A stretch of DNA of 64,000 nt from Gluconobacter cadivus (GTDB lineage Bacteria > Pseudomonadota > Alphaproteobacteria > Acetobacterales > Acetobacteraceae): NCBI RefSeq assembly GCF_015244745.1, contig NZ_JABCQI010000008.1, positions 124,001-188,000 on the forward strand, in the 5' to 3' direction. The notes beneath the pieces were generated by a model, which did no database searches, was not told where the DNA came from, and saw only the letters and a program-made list of their open reading frames with translations. This document shows positions 17,063-24,761 of this stretch, piece by piece; positions within the stretch are counted from its first letter, which is position 1, and the number at the start of each line of letters is the position of its first letter. A program made the translations under genes and the position numbers.

Positions 17063-17950
17063 TTATTTTATTTTCCGATATTTTCTTTTTCTCCTTTTAA
17101 ATTCTTTCATCATTATTTTTTCTGAATTAACAGCAGTTATAAATATTAATGGTATGATTGCAGAAATCCTCAAAAATCTTATTATATTATTGCCTGGCCC
17201 TCCGCCCCTCACTACCATTCCACACAGTTTTGTTACGCCATCGTAAGCGGAAAATACAGGTGACCCGCTGAACCCATTAATGGGAAATAGTACCGGTTTG
17301 GGGTTTGTTACCCTAACCTCTGTTAATGCACCATTATCATTTATGTTTGCGCGTTCGCATATCAAACTCCTTTGATCTAAAACAATGCCTTCTTTTTCGT
17401 AATCTATTGTGTTGAAAGCTTCTGGATATCCTGTAATTAAAAAAAGAAAACATTTTCTTATATTAATCTCTTTTTCTACATGGATGTCATCCAAACCTAT
17501 TTTTCTTACATCTATCTTAAATACATCTGTATCCCCATCAAATGCGTTTGAGTCTGCTTCAAATATAGCTACATCCGAAACATCCTCATCATCATATATC
17601 GCAATATAATCCTCAACATTCTGAATCGGATGATAAGCGATCACAGAAACCCAATCTTGGTCGGTGAGTTTTTCTCTATTTCTTGTAATTCTGCGCTTTA
17701 ATATTCTGATTTTATCCAATGAGTCTGCATCAATTGTCTTGGTGAGCCTATTCGATATGACATGCAATGCAGTTATGATGAAGTATCTCTTCCTTAGTCC
17801 GTATGACCATTTTATTATAAAGCAAGTACCCCCACGCCATGTATCAATAAGATCTCCGGTGCCGTTATTATATATAATTGGCCGGCAACATCTTTCAGCC
17901 CTATTTATGTGCCTTTTATTTAATTTATCTTTTCTTGATATATTGTTCAT
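17063..17950 (-). CDS. AT-rich trypsin-like serine peptidase domain protein
   Basis: A 295-residue protein in strikingly AT-rich DNA, opposite to the phage genes. The chymotrypsin-fold triad is visible: His63 in YFIITALHVIS, Asp126 in SDVAIF and Ser228 in INGFSGSPVF. No signal peptide is seen, so it is probably cytoplasmic; the C-terminus is very basic (KEFKRRKRKYRKIK). Base and codon use unlike its neighbours indicate recent acquisition. Such orphan proteases occur in phage and defence cargo, but a defence role here is inference. Confidence 0.75.
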   Translation of the reverse strand: MNNISRKDKLNKRHINRAERCCRPIIYNNGTGDLIDTWRGGTCFIIKWSYGLRKRYFIITALHVISNRLTKTIDADSLDKIRILKRRITRNREKLTDQDWVSVIAYHPIQNVEDYIAIYDDEDVSDVAIFEADSNAFDGDTDVFKIDVRKIGLDDIHVEKEINIRKCFLFLITGYPEAFNTIDYEKEGIVLDQRSLICERANINDNGALTEVRVTNPKPVLFPINGFSGSPVFSAYDGVTKLCGMVVRGGGPGNNIIRFLRISAIIPLIFITAVNSEKIMMKEFKRRKRKYRKIK

Positions 17951-18086
17951 TTGTTAAACCTTTACTTTATATTACTTTATCATATTGGTTAATATGTAAG
18001 TTATTTCTTAAATCCATCTAATAATCTAGACTTTAAAATTTATACACTGCGTGTCAATTCCTGAGATGGGCCGATGTAAGAGAAAG

Positions 18087-19346
18087 TTACCAACTCCTGG
18101 CCTTCACGATCTCCTCCAACCGGGTCGTGTAACGAGCTGACAACAGGGACTGTCGCGGCGACCATGTCCGCTTCAGTCCCGTTGATCCCGGCCGGAGTGT
18201 CCCGCTTCCAAAACGGGCGTTCACCGCATCCAGTGCGGCCATGACCGTGGCGGACTGGACCGGATCCCGGAATGCGAACATCTGGCCCTGACTGCCAGCA
18301 GGGCGGAGATCAGACAGAATTACCCCTGCCTTGAAATACCGATAGCCCGGAAGCCAGATAGCGCAGCCGAGCGCTGTAGCGTGTCGGATCAGATCCCGGG
18401 CGTCAGACGTCGGCTCGATCGTGACGGCCGCGTGCTTTGCGTACCAGGGATCGCCATTATGCGGATTGGTCTGCATCAGAACGGAGAGATGCGCCGCTTC
18501 CAGTCCATCTTCTCTCAATTTCTCCGCAGCCCTGTTTGCATAGTGTGCAATGGCCTCGCGGATCTCCTCCCATTTCAGCAGTAGGCGCCCGAACGTTCGG
18601 GTTGAGGCAATGCTTTTGCGGGTGGCAGCGATATCTGACAGGGGCAGGCACGACTGGCCGCGCAGTTCGGCCTGAACCCGGCCGCCTACGACTGTCAGCA
18701 TCTGACGCACAGTCTTTGCATCGAGGGCTACGAAATCGGCAATCGTCTCGATGCCTGCTCCCAACAGCTTGTGCTTCGTCTGTCGGCCGATACCCCAGAC
18801 TTCATCGATACTTGTCCGGCAATACCAGTCCTGACGCACGACCGGGTCTGTCAGGTCACACAGGCCGTCCAGTTCTGCGTGATCCTTGGCGAGACCATTC
18901 GCCAGCTTGGCGATCGTCTTGGTCGGCCCCCAGCCGATACAGGTGGGAATCTTCGCGTGATTGGCCACGTCCTGGCGGATCTGCCGGCAGCGCTCATGCA
19001 GATCTCCGGGCAGGTCACTTAGATCGAGAAACATCTCGTCGATCGAATATGGCTCTACGGCTGGCAGGCGCTCTGCCAGGACCTGATACATCCGCCGCGA
19101 CATGTCGGCATACAACGCATAGTTTGAGGAGTACCAGACGACCGGCCGGCTTTCGGGACGTTTGCGGGCAATGTGCCAGGCGTCTCCCATTTTGACGCCA
19201 AGCGCCTTGGCCTCCCGGGTCCGCGCAATGGCGCAGCCGTCATTGTTGCTGAGGACCACAACCGGTTTGTGCTTCAGGCGAGGCTCAAACGCGCGCTGGC
19301 AGGAACAGTAAAACGAATTGCCGTCGATCAGGCCGTAGACGCGCAT
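18087..19346 (-). CDS. umuC: Error-prone DNA polymerase V catalytic subunit UmuC
   Basis: A 419-residue Y-family polymerase that copies past DNA lesions when bound by UmuD'. The metal-binding motifs are present: YGLIDGNSFYCSCQ at the N-terminus and YSIDEMFLDLSDL near residue 100. They are followed by IGWGPTKTIAKLAN and the helix-hairpin-helix VWGIGRQTKHKLLGAGI; the C-terminal little-finger region is complete. The ATG at 19,346 overlaps the umuD stop (TGATG), so the two are coupled under the LexA site at 19,747. Confidence 0.95.
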   Translation of the reverse strand: MRVYGLIDGNSFYCSCQRAFEPRLKHKPVVVLSNNDGCAIARTREAKALGVKMGDAWHIARKRPESRPVVWYSSNYALYADMSRRMYQVLAERLPAVEPYSIDEMFLDLSDLPGDLHERCRQIRQDVANHAKIPTCIGWGPTKTIAKLANGLAKDHAELDGLCDLTDPVVRQDWYCRTSIDEVWGIGRQTKHKLLGAGIETIADFVALDAKTVRQMLTVVGGRVQAELRGQSCLPLSDIAATRKSIASTRTFGRLLLKWEEIREAIAHYANRAAEKLREDGLEAAHLSVLMQTNPHNGDPWYAKHAAVTIEPTSDARDLIRHATALGCAIWLPGYRYFKAGVILSDLRPAGSQGQMFAFRDPVQSATVMAALDAVNARFGSGTLRPGSTGLKRTWSPRQSLLSARYTTRLEEIVKARSW

Positions 19347-19726
19347 CACACGTCCGTTCGGACCAGGCCGGTGGCCACAGCCCAGATTGCTACATCCGTG
19401 TCATCATCGACCTGGACTGGGGAAGCTCGGGGAGAAGACGATCGCAGCCACCATTCTCCAGCTCGCTGGGTCAGTTCACAGACCCGCAGCTCGTCGCCGA
19501 CGCTGGCCACCACTACAACACCTGCCCGGGGTGCCACGGCCGAATCCACGACCAGGATGTCGCCATGCCGGATGGCGCGACCAAGAAGGGCATCGCCTTC
19601 CACACGGACCGGATATCGGCTGGGCTGTCGCAGATCGAGAGCGGTCGACATCAGGTCGATCGTGCCTTCGATATTGTCCCCTACGGGGGATGCGAAGCCG
19701 GTCGTACGGTCGCCTTGGTAGTTCAT
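19346..19726 (-). CDS. umuD: UmuD'-like polymerase V subunit lacking the Ser-Lys catalytic dyad
   Basis: A 126-residue S24-family protein. I choose the ATG at 19,726, which has GGAGG at the right distance; that GGAGG lies inside the longer frame that begins at 19,741. Aligned to E. coli UmuD by FASPVGDNIEGTIDL and HGDILVVDSAV, the nucleophile Ser60 is replaced by Ala46 (VEGDALLG) and the general base Lys97 by Cys83 (LRVCEL), with the same 37-residue spacing. Only nine residues precede the GF that follows the normal cleavage point. It therefore looks like a ready-made UmuD' that needs no RecA-stimulated self-cleavage. Confidence 0.88.
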   Translation of the reverse strand: MNYQGDRTTGFASPVGDNIEGTIDLMSTALDLRQPSRYPVRVEGDALLGRAIRHGDILVVDSAVAPRAGVVVVASVGDELRVCELTQRAGEWWLRSSSPRASPVQVDDDTDVAIWAVATGLVRTDV

Positions 19727-19746
19727 ATTTCTGGCCTCCATAACGA

Positions 19747-19761
19747 GAACAGAAAGAGAAC
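19747..19761 (-). promoter_or_regulatory. LexA operator (SOS box) of umuDC
   Basis: GAAC-AGAAAGA-GAAC on the plus strand, i.e. GTTC-N7-GTTC on the coding strand: an exact match to the alphaproteobacterial LexA site. It lies about 20 bp upstream of the umuD start, where it would block transcription until DNA damage. Confidence 0.88.
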
Positions 19762-19943
19762 AAGACAGAGCGCGTCAATGATTCTCTGATGACACGGGAT
19801 AAATTTGGGCGAGGGCAGGGGACGTTGGCTTGGCGAGGAGTCCTATGACGTCGAAAGAAAGACCTTAATGCAAAAAGTAGGCAATCCCATCTGATGGGGC
19901 CAAAAAAATAGACTTCTATCAATTACTTAGAGGAAAATTTAAC

Positions 19944-19993
19944 CTGCCTTCACACGGCAGGGGTCACAGGTTCAATCCCTGTCGCGCCCACCA
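19944..19993 (+). pseudogene. 3' half of a tRNA-Val(CAC) gene, probable phage attachment-site scar
   Basis: The anticodon arm (CTGCC, loop TTCACAC, GGCAG), variable loop, T-arm (ACAGG, TTCAATC, CCTGT), acceptor 3' strand CGCGCCC, discriminator A and encoded CCA are all present. The expected 5' half (acceptor 5' strand, D-arm) is absent, and AT-rich DNA precedes the arm. Integrases commonly recombine in the 3' half of tRNA genes, so this is best read as one attachment site of the prophage, with the intact tRNA at the other end outside the window. Confidence 0.8.
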
Positions 19994-20160
19994 TCCGAAA
20001 TTCTTGGAAATCCTATCTCATATATTGCGATATAAACTCAGGTTGCGTTGGCAAGAAACAGTATAGTTTGTTCTGCATCCGTTCAGCAGATTTACTTTTC
20101 CCTGTTAAATCGATTTCCAGCCTCATCATCCTGAAATATTCACTGTATTCGCAGACAATT

Positions 20161-20778
20161 TTAGAGATCTTGTACCAGCAAAAGGGTTGCGAGAAAAAGC
20201 ACTACGCACCCAATAACAAGATCCTGAACCTTCCATGATTTCGGCGTAGCGAATATTGGCTGTAAAAAACGTGCACCATAGCCTAATGCACCAAACCATA
20301 GAAAACTGGCAGATGCCGCCCCGGCTGCAAAAAAGGGCCTAAGGGGAAGTGGCTGCGCTGTCGACGCTGTGCCCATCAAGAGAACTGTATCGAGATAGAC
20401 GTGCGGATTAAGCCAGGTAAACGCTGCGACTGAGGTCAATGCTTTCGACAAAGCAACAGAATCGCTTTGAGTGACTGTCATGCTCTCCGAGAGAGTAACC
20501 AGACGCAGCGTTCTTAGGCCATACCAGAACAGAAACCCAGCACCGGCGAGTGTAAATCCTTTCGCGATTTGTGGGAAAGTTTCCAGCAGAGCCCCCATTC
20601 CACTCACCCCCGCGATAATCAGGATAGCATCTGAAAAGCCGCAGAAAAGGACAATGGGACCGACATGCTCTTTCTTCAGACCCTGTCGAAGAACGAACAG
20701 ATTCTGAGCGCCGATCGCGACAATCAGTGAGGCAGAAAGCGCAAAACCGGAAAAAAAGCTTGTAATGAAAGACATCAT
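20161..20778 (-). CDS. argO: LysE/ArgO family amino-acid exporter
   Basis: A 205-residue membrane protein with about six hydrophobic segments. The N-terminal signature LIVAIGAQNLFVLRQGL and AFTWLNPHVYLDTVLLMG are typical of LysE/ArgO exporters of lysine or arginine. It is divergently transcribed from an ArgP-type LysR regulator 70-75 bp away, the classic arrangement in which ArgP with a basic amino acid activates the exporter. The exact substrate cannot be read from the sequence. Confidence 0.9.
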   Translation of the reverse strand: MMSFITSFFSGFALSASLIVAIGAQNLFVLRQGLKKEHVGPIVLFCGFSDAILIIAGVSGMGALLETFPQIAKGFTLAGAGFLFWYGLRTLRLVTLSESMTVTQSDSVALSKALTSVAAFTWLNPHVYLDTVLLMGTASTAQPLPLRPFFAAGAASASFLWFGALGYGARFLQPIFATPKSWKVQDLVIGCVVLFLATLLLVQDL

Positions 20779-20851
20779 TCAGCCTCCTTACGGAGCGACT
20801 TCGAAAAAGGAAAACTTGTTTTTCTTATCCTAATGAAGCAATCCTTTATTG

Positions 20852-21754
20852 GTGTTGGATTATAATGCTCTTGCGGCCGTAAGCGCTGTCATCCGGGAAG
20901 GCTCCTTCGACAGTGCGGCCAGAAAATTAAACATTACGGCTTCTGCTGTTTCTCAGCGCGTCAGAGGATACGAAGACCGGCTGGGTGCTCTGCTGATTAT
21001 TCGCGGCCAACCGTGCAGACCGACAGAACTGGGCCAAGCCCTGGTGACACATCTCGACAGGGTTCATCTGCTCGAAGCGGAAATCCCTCATCTTTCCTTC
21101 GCGTCAGGGCCTTTGTCTCCACCTGAGGTTACTCTGAGAATCGCCGTAAATGCTGATAGTCTTGCAACGTGGTTTCCAGGTGCAATCTCGCGCTTTGCTA
21201 TGAAAGAAGGAATTTGTTTGGACCTTCTTGTCGAGGATGAAACCTGTACAGCTGACCGCTTAAGATCAGGCGAGGTTATCGCTGCAATCACCGCCCAAAC
21301 AGAGCCAGTCCCGGGATGCAGCTCCATCCAGCTCGGGGGCATGCAGTATGTTGCCTGCGCTACGCCTGATTTTGCAGCGCAATACTTCAGAACCGGAGGT
21401 ACCGCAGCTGAGTTTCAGGAAGCACCGTGCATATGCTTTGACCGCGACGATGGTCTGGAGGCGCGATGGTTGCATGCTCTGCACAAGACAGATCTACCGC
21501 GGCGGATACATTACGTCCCCTCTACGCACGGTTTTCTGGATTTTACACTCAATAGTTTTGGATGGGGGTTACAGCCGCACGCCTTGGTGGACAGGTATCT
21601 ATCTCAGGGAAATCTGATTGAAATCGTTCCTGGCCACCGTCTTACCGTAGATCTCCACTGGGTCATACCGAGATTCAAGAATAAACTGTTGAACGATCTT
21701 ACTCTTCACTTGAAAAATGAATGCGCCATATATTCTTTAATACCTGGAATATAG
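20852..21754 (+). CDS. argP: ArgP (LysG/IciA)-type LysR transcriptional regulator
   Basis: About 300 residues. The N-terminal winged helix-turn-helix reads LDYNALAAVSAVIREGSFDS and then AARKLNITASAVSQRVRGYE, and is followed by a LysR effector domain. Length and the RPTELGQAL motif fit ArgP, which senses lysine and arginine. The start is uncertain: TTG at 20,849, GTG at 20,852 and TTG at 20,855 are all possible; I prefer GTG. The gene is paired with the exporter on the other strand, whose promoter it probably controls. Confidence 0.88.
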   Translation: MLDYNALAAVSAVIREGSFDSAARKLNITASAVSQRVRGYEDRLGALLIIRGQPCRPTELGQALVTHLDRVHLLEAEIPHLSFASGPLSPPEVTLRIAVNADSLATWFPGAISRFAMKEGICLDLLVEDETCTADRLRSGEVIAAITAQTEPVPGCSSIQLGGMQYVACATPDFAAQYFRTGGTAAEFQEAPCICFDRDDGLEARWLHALHKTDLPRRIHYVPSTHGFLDFTLNSFGWGLQPHALVDRYLSQGNLIEIVPGHRLTVDLHWVIPRFKNKLLNDLTLHLKNECAIYSLIPGI

Positions 21755-21834
21755 TTTTCAAAAATAATATATTCACCTTGATAGTTCATCTTTCTGATCT
21801 TTAGGATTAGGGATGATCTGAAAGATCCCGAAAA

Positions 21835-22437
21835 TCACTTTCCGCGAACACCAACAAATGGATGATCTGATCCGGGCGGGCAGGGGGAACCATATCCACC
21901 GATCAACAGCTGGACATGCGTAGCCAACGCGGATCGATCTGCTTCGATCCGCGTTGCGGCTTCAACACGGACAGCGTCGTTTTGCCCCAGAAGGACTCCA
22001 ACATATCCGACCTCACGTCCAGCCTCGGCATCAGGCAACGCCGACAGAGGCACGAACTGGACCGGAAGACTTAGAGTTTGGCCCTTCGTTCGGCTGGCAT
22101 CGGCCTGCAAACCAAAAACAGGGGTAAAGCTTGACGTCGAGACGGAGAACGACCCCGACTGACTAAACGTGCCGGACAGATCCATCGTCACCGGCCCGGC
22201 AATCATGGCCACGACCGGATCGGACGTGTTCTGCGCGCACTGAAGCGCCCGTACATTGGCGTCGAACCGGGCGGCCTGATTGGCCGTCCAATGCTGTACA
22301 CCCGACACACTGACCACACCGGCTTTCGTCAGATCCGCCTGCACCCCGGCAATGGCCTGACTGATTGTGACGGGCGCGAAGGACCCGGCAGAACAGCCAG
22401 AAAGAGCAAGCATTCCACAGAGCGCCAGCCTCCTCAT
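21835..22437 (-). CDS. Fibre-coupled lipoprotein (copy 2)
   Basis: A 200-residue lipoprotein (signal MRRLALCGMLALSGCSAG) very similar to copy 1 at 16,358-16,957 over most of its length (for example SDPVVAMIAGPVTMDLSG). The C-terminal 20 residues diverge, with a Gly/Pro-rich segment before the shared PFVGV end. The start overlaps the fibre stop (ATGA), as in copy 1, so the coupling is conserved. The reading frame is intact although the module around it has decayed. Confidence 0.75.
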   Translation of the reverse strand: MRRLALCGMLALSGCSAGSFAPVTISQAIAGVQADLTKAGVVSVSGVQHWTANQAARFDANVRALQCAQNTSDPVVAMIAGPVTMDLSGTFSQSGSFSVSTSSFTPVFGLQADASRTKGQTLSLPVQFVPLSALPDAEAGREVGYVGVLLGQNDAVRVEAATRIEADRSALATHVQLLIGGYGSPCPPGSDHPFVGVRGK

Positions 22438-24209
22438 ACCAGCGCCTCTCCACCCAGACCTGTCCACGCCTTCGTATTCGGGTTCCACATCGCCATGACA
22501 CCCTGAGCGCCAGAGCCGATGGCTTTGTCCGTCACGACAGCACGCTGCCACGCAACAGGGGATGTCGGCAGTGTGGCGAAGGTGTAGGCGTTATAAGCCA
22601 GAACAAGAGGTTCTACTGCCAGAGTGGCCTGGTTCGTGGCGCGGGTAATGGATACAGCGGGCGCGGCCAGATAAGCAGAACTGTCGGAAGATGCGGCTGT
22701 AATATTGAAGGTAGCAGCGCCATTTTGCGTAGATGGGCACGATATCTTCCAATAAACGCCTTCCCAATCCTTTTCGATCCACGCAATACCGCTCTCGCCC
22801 CAAGTGCCATCTATACCAAACCACGGCGAGGCAAGCGCAGTGTTTCCACTGGAATTATGCGTAAATAGATATCCTTGATAGCCGTCCTTGTCCTGTAACG
22901 TCAGGCAGGGCGGGTTATTGTCTTTTGATACTATTGTAAATCTATTGTAGTTGTTATTGGAGTTAAATCCAACATTAATACTGTGGTTATTCCCGATATC
23001 CCACATTGAAAACAAAGAACCGTCCGAGCCTGCATCGGAGGGATGCGTTAAAGCCGGAATATTTGAAATCGATGCCATTTGTAACGGCAGATAATTCGCG
23101 CCGTTCGCCGCAGTGTATCCTAAGGCGGTATTAATCGCCGCCGCTGTCAGATCCGTCGTACTTCCGCCTGAACCCGGCGCACCTGCCGGTGCTTGAAAAG
23201 AAACTGCTGGAGCGGTTGCACCATTGCTCATTGTCGCTGTGAGCGTAACCGTGGATGCCTGACCCGCTACGACCGTCCCCTGACTTACGGCGACGGACGC
23301 TATTCCTATGCCGGACGCGCCGACAGGACCAGCCGCACCTGTTGCGCCCGTATCGCCTTTCGGTCCAGCTGCACCTGTAGCACCTGTAGCACCTGTAGCA
23401 CCTGTAGCACCTGTAGCACCTGTAGCACCTGTAGCACCGGCTGGAGCCACGAATGTTGTCGGTGCCGTCGTCGTGCCATCAGTGAGAGTAGCCGTCAGCG
23501 TTACGGTCGAAGGCTGGCCGGTTGTGACAGGGTCCTGCGTCACATCAATCGATTTGACACCGACACTCTGCCCCCCCCCCGAGGACAGCGATGCAACCCA
23601 TTGGTCGATGGTCTGGGCTTTGCCGCCGGACGTGACATTCAGTCCGGAACCATCACCGGCATATGTCCCGGCCGTCACGCTCTTGAAAGATGGCGTGCCA
23701 ACAGGGGCGGCATCCTCAGTCGCCATGACGACCTGACCGTTCGACGAATAACCCGAGGGCAGCGCCTCCACGCCCGCAATCAGCACGTTGCCGTTCGTCA
23801 GGGTGTCGGCAGGGAAATCCGAGGGGGGAGCGGTCGCAGCGGTGAGATCCGTGATCTGCAAGACGGCCATTACGGAGTAGACCCGGCCCTGCTGCGTCGT
23901 GATCTCGAAGAGGATTTTCTGCGTTGTGTCCGGCTGGCCGCTGGCGAGAAATGCCACCACCATCGTCCCGGCGACGGCACTCCACATGACCGTGAGAGCA
24001 TAATCTCCACTTGCCGTAATAACCGTGGCCGATCTGATGGCGACAAGCGTATCACCTGTCCCGGCCAGAAGCGCCGAGAAATCCAGCGAATAATCCAGAC
24101 AGTCAGCAGACGACTTCGGACAAAAAGTGACTTGAGAGACGACTCCGTTGCATCCCTGCAAAGTAATCGTCCGCAGCGGAGATGGGGTAAGATTATGAAT
24201 TGTGGTCAT
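22434..24209 (-). CDS. Collagen-like phage tail fibre (copy 2)
   Basis: A 591-residue paralogue of the 14,559-16,361 fibre in inverted orientation. The docking domain (NLTPSPLRTITLQGCNG) and tip (LVLAYNAYTFATLPTSPVAW) are nearly identical to copy 1, while about residues 370-530 are unrelated. The collagen-like part is dominated by seven identical Gly-Ala-Thr triplets encoded by a perfect 9-bp repeat, and a G10 run lies just before it. GAGGACTGC precedes the ATG. The frame is intact in this sequence. It probably comes from a related prophage or an inverted duplication. Confidence 0.82.
   Translation of the reverse strand: MTTIHNLTPSPLRTITLQGCNGVVSQVTFCPKSSADCLDYSLDFSALLAGTGDTLVAIRSATVITASGDYALTVMWSAVAGTMVVAFLASGQPDTTQKILFEITTQQGRVYSVMAVLQITDLTAATAPPSDFPADTLTNGNVLIAGVEALPSGYSSNGQVVMATEDAAPVGTPSFKSVTAGTYAGDGSGLNVTSGGKAQTIDQWVASLSSGGGQSVGVKSIDVTQDPVTTGQPSTVTLTATLTDGTTTAPTTFVAPAGATGATGATGATGATGATGATGAAGPKGDTGATGAAGPVGASGIGIASVAVSQGTVVAGQASTVTLTATMSNGATAPAVSFQAPAGAPGSGGSTTDLTAAAINTALGYTAANGANYLPLQMASISNIPALTHPSDAGSDGSLFSMWDIGNNHSINVGFNSNNNYNRFTIVSKDNNPPCLTLQDKDGYQGYLFTHNSSGNTALASPWFGIDGTWGESGIAWIEKDWEGVYWKISCPSTQNGAATFNITAASSDSSAYLAAPAVSITRATNQATLAVEPLVLAYNAYTFATLPTSPVAWQRAVVTDKAIGSGAQGVMAMWNPNTKAWTGLGGEALV
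23372..23438 (-). repeat. 9-bp perfect tandem repeat in fibre copy 2
   Basis: Seven full copies of CACCTGTAG (plus a CACC partial) on the plus strand, coding for Gly-Ala-Thr triplets on the minus strand. The unit length is a multiple of three, so slippage would change fibre length without breaking the frame. Confidence 0.95.
23571..23580 (-). repeat. Ten-base G homopolymer (C10 on plus strand) in fibre copy 2
   Basis: Ten consecutive C on the plus strand form G10 in the coding strand within Ser-Ser-Gly-Gly-Gly-Gln. The equivalent site of copy 1 reads TCGGGCGGGACACAG and has no such run. Runs of this length are prone to slippage and would switch the fibre gene off by frameshift. Confidence 0.9.
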
Positions 24210-24210
24210 G

Positions 24211-24407
24211 CAGTCCTCATGTCGTTCAGAAACACGTCGAAATTTTCAGCGTTCCGGCGTCCTACCCGGAAGACCCAGCCAGCTCTGCTGCCGCGGCAGA
24301 CCATAGGCTTCATCGCCCCTCAACTGATCTGTGGTCGGAGTTTGCATTCCACCGAAACGGCCGACAGACGCATGGGCGGCACCGAATACGAAGAAGCGGT
24401 TGCGCAT
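24211..24407 (-). pseudogene. Fused remnant: lipoprotein start joined to papain-like peptidase end
   Basis: The ATG at 24,407 begins MRNRF, as in the 13,145 lipoprotein, behind the same TCTGGAGA leader. The frame then changes and from about codon 30 matches the peptidase C-terminus (DEAYGL, WLGLPG), but stops at 24,246. A one-base frame shift restores the match (ENFDVFLNDMRTA against EDFDALLAEVRAA) up to the fibre start. It is the scar of a deletion that removed most of both genes. A short 53-codon ORF remains, probably without function. Confidence 0.8.
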
Positions 24408-24420
24408 GTATCTCCAGACA

Positions 24421-24445
24421 TAAAAAAACCGCCCAAAAGGCGGTT
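24421..24445 (-). terminator. Intrinsic terminator at the head of the inverted module
   Basis: On the minus strand, CCGCC and GGCGG arms are followed by seven T residues. It is the counterpart of the terminator at 13,107-13,129. Confidence 0.75.
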
Positions 24446-24761
24446 AGGAGAGTTAGGTTGATGGGGCAGCACGGAAAGCATCTTCATAGAGAAGCAAAGT
24501 CGCGCGCACCGAGGAAAATCATGTGTCAATCCGGCACTTTGCGCAAACTGCCTGTCTTATTAGAATAAGCGGTTGAACCGTTATCATTGGCTATAGCCAC
24601 GCAATTCCCCCCTATAACGCACAACATTCCTTCTCCTGCCTTCATATGTAAGAAAACCATAGGATGCATGCGGCTATCGCGTTATGAAGATTTAACAGTT
24701 TTTCCAGAAAGCCGATCATGAACGCACTGACACCCTCAATTCCGACTGGTTCATACAATAC
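24446..24761. other. Intergenic region between phage remnant and SDR gene
   Basis: About 316 bases, turning AT-rich towards the right. I see no convincing ORF, RNA gene or terminator here. It probably contains the promoter of the SDR gene and marks the border between phage remnant and host DNA. Confidence 0.5.

Larger units (their letters stand above)
21835..24445. repeat. Inverted partial duplicate of phage module 13,107-16,957
   Basis: Read on the minus strand, this segment repeats the order terminator, TATGTCTGGAGA leader, lipoprotein start, papain-like gene end, fibre and coupled lipoprotein found at 13,107-16,957 on the plus strand. The last roughly 200 bases of the two fibre genes are close to 90% alike by eye. 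A large internal deletion joins the lipoprotein start to the peptidase end. Confidence 0.85.

Noticed and set aside
19944-19993. Functional tRNA-Val
   Set aside because: The acceptor 5' strand and D-arm are missing, so it cannot fold into a tRNA.
1-19993. Integrase, repressor or transposase of the prophage
   Set aside because: No such gene is visible; Mu-like here refers only to the tail, and the tRNA scar points to a tyrosine-integrase phage whose left end is outside.
23372-23438. Possible CRISPR array
   Set aside because: The repeat unit is 9 bp with no spacers and encodes Gly-Ala-Thr triplets in the fibre.
23193-24461. 422-codon frame with Cys-Ser-Thr repeats
   Set aside because: It is the antisense reading of the collagen-like fibre repeat and not a Cys-rich protein.
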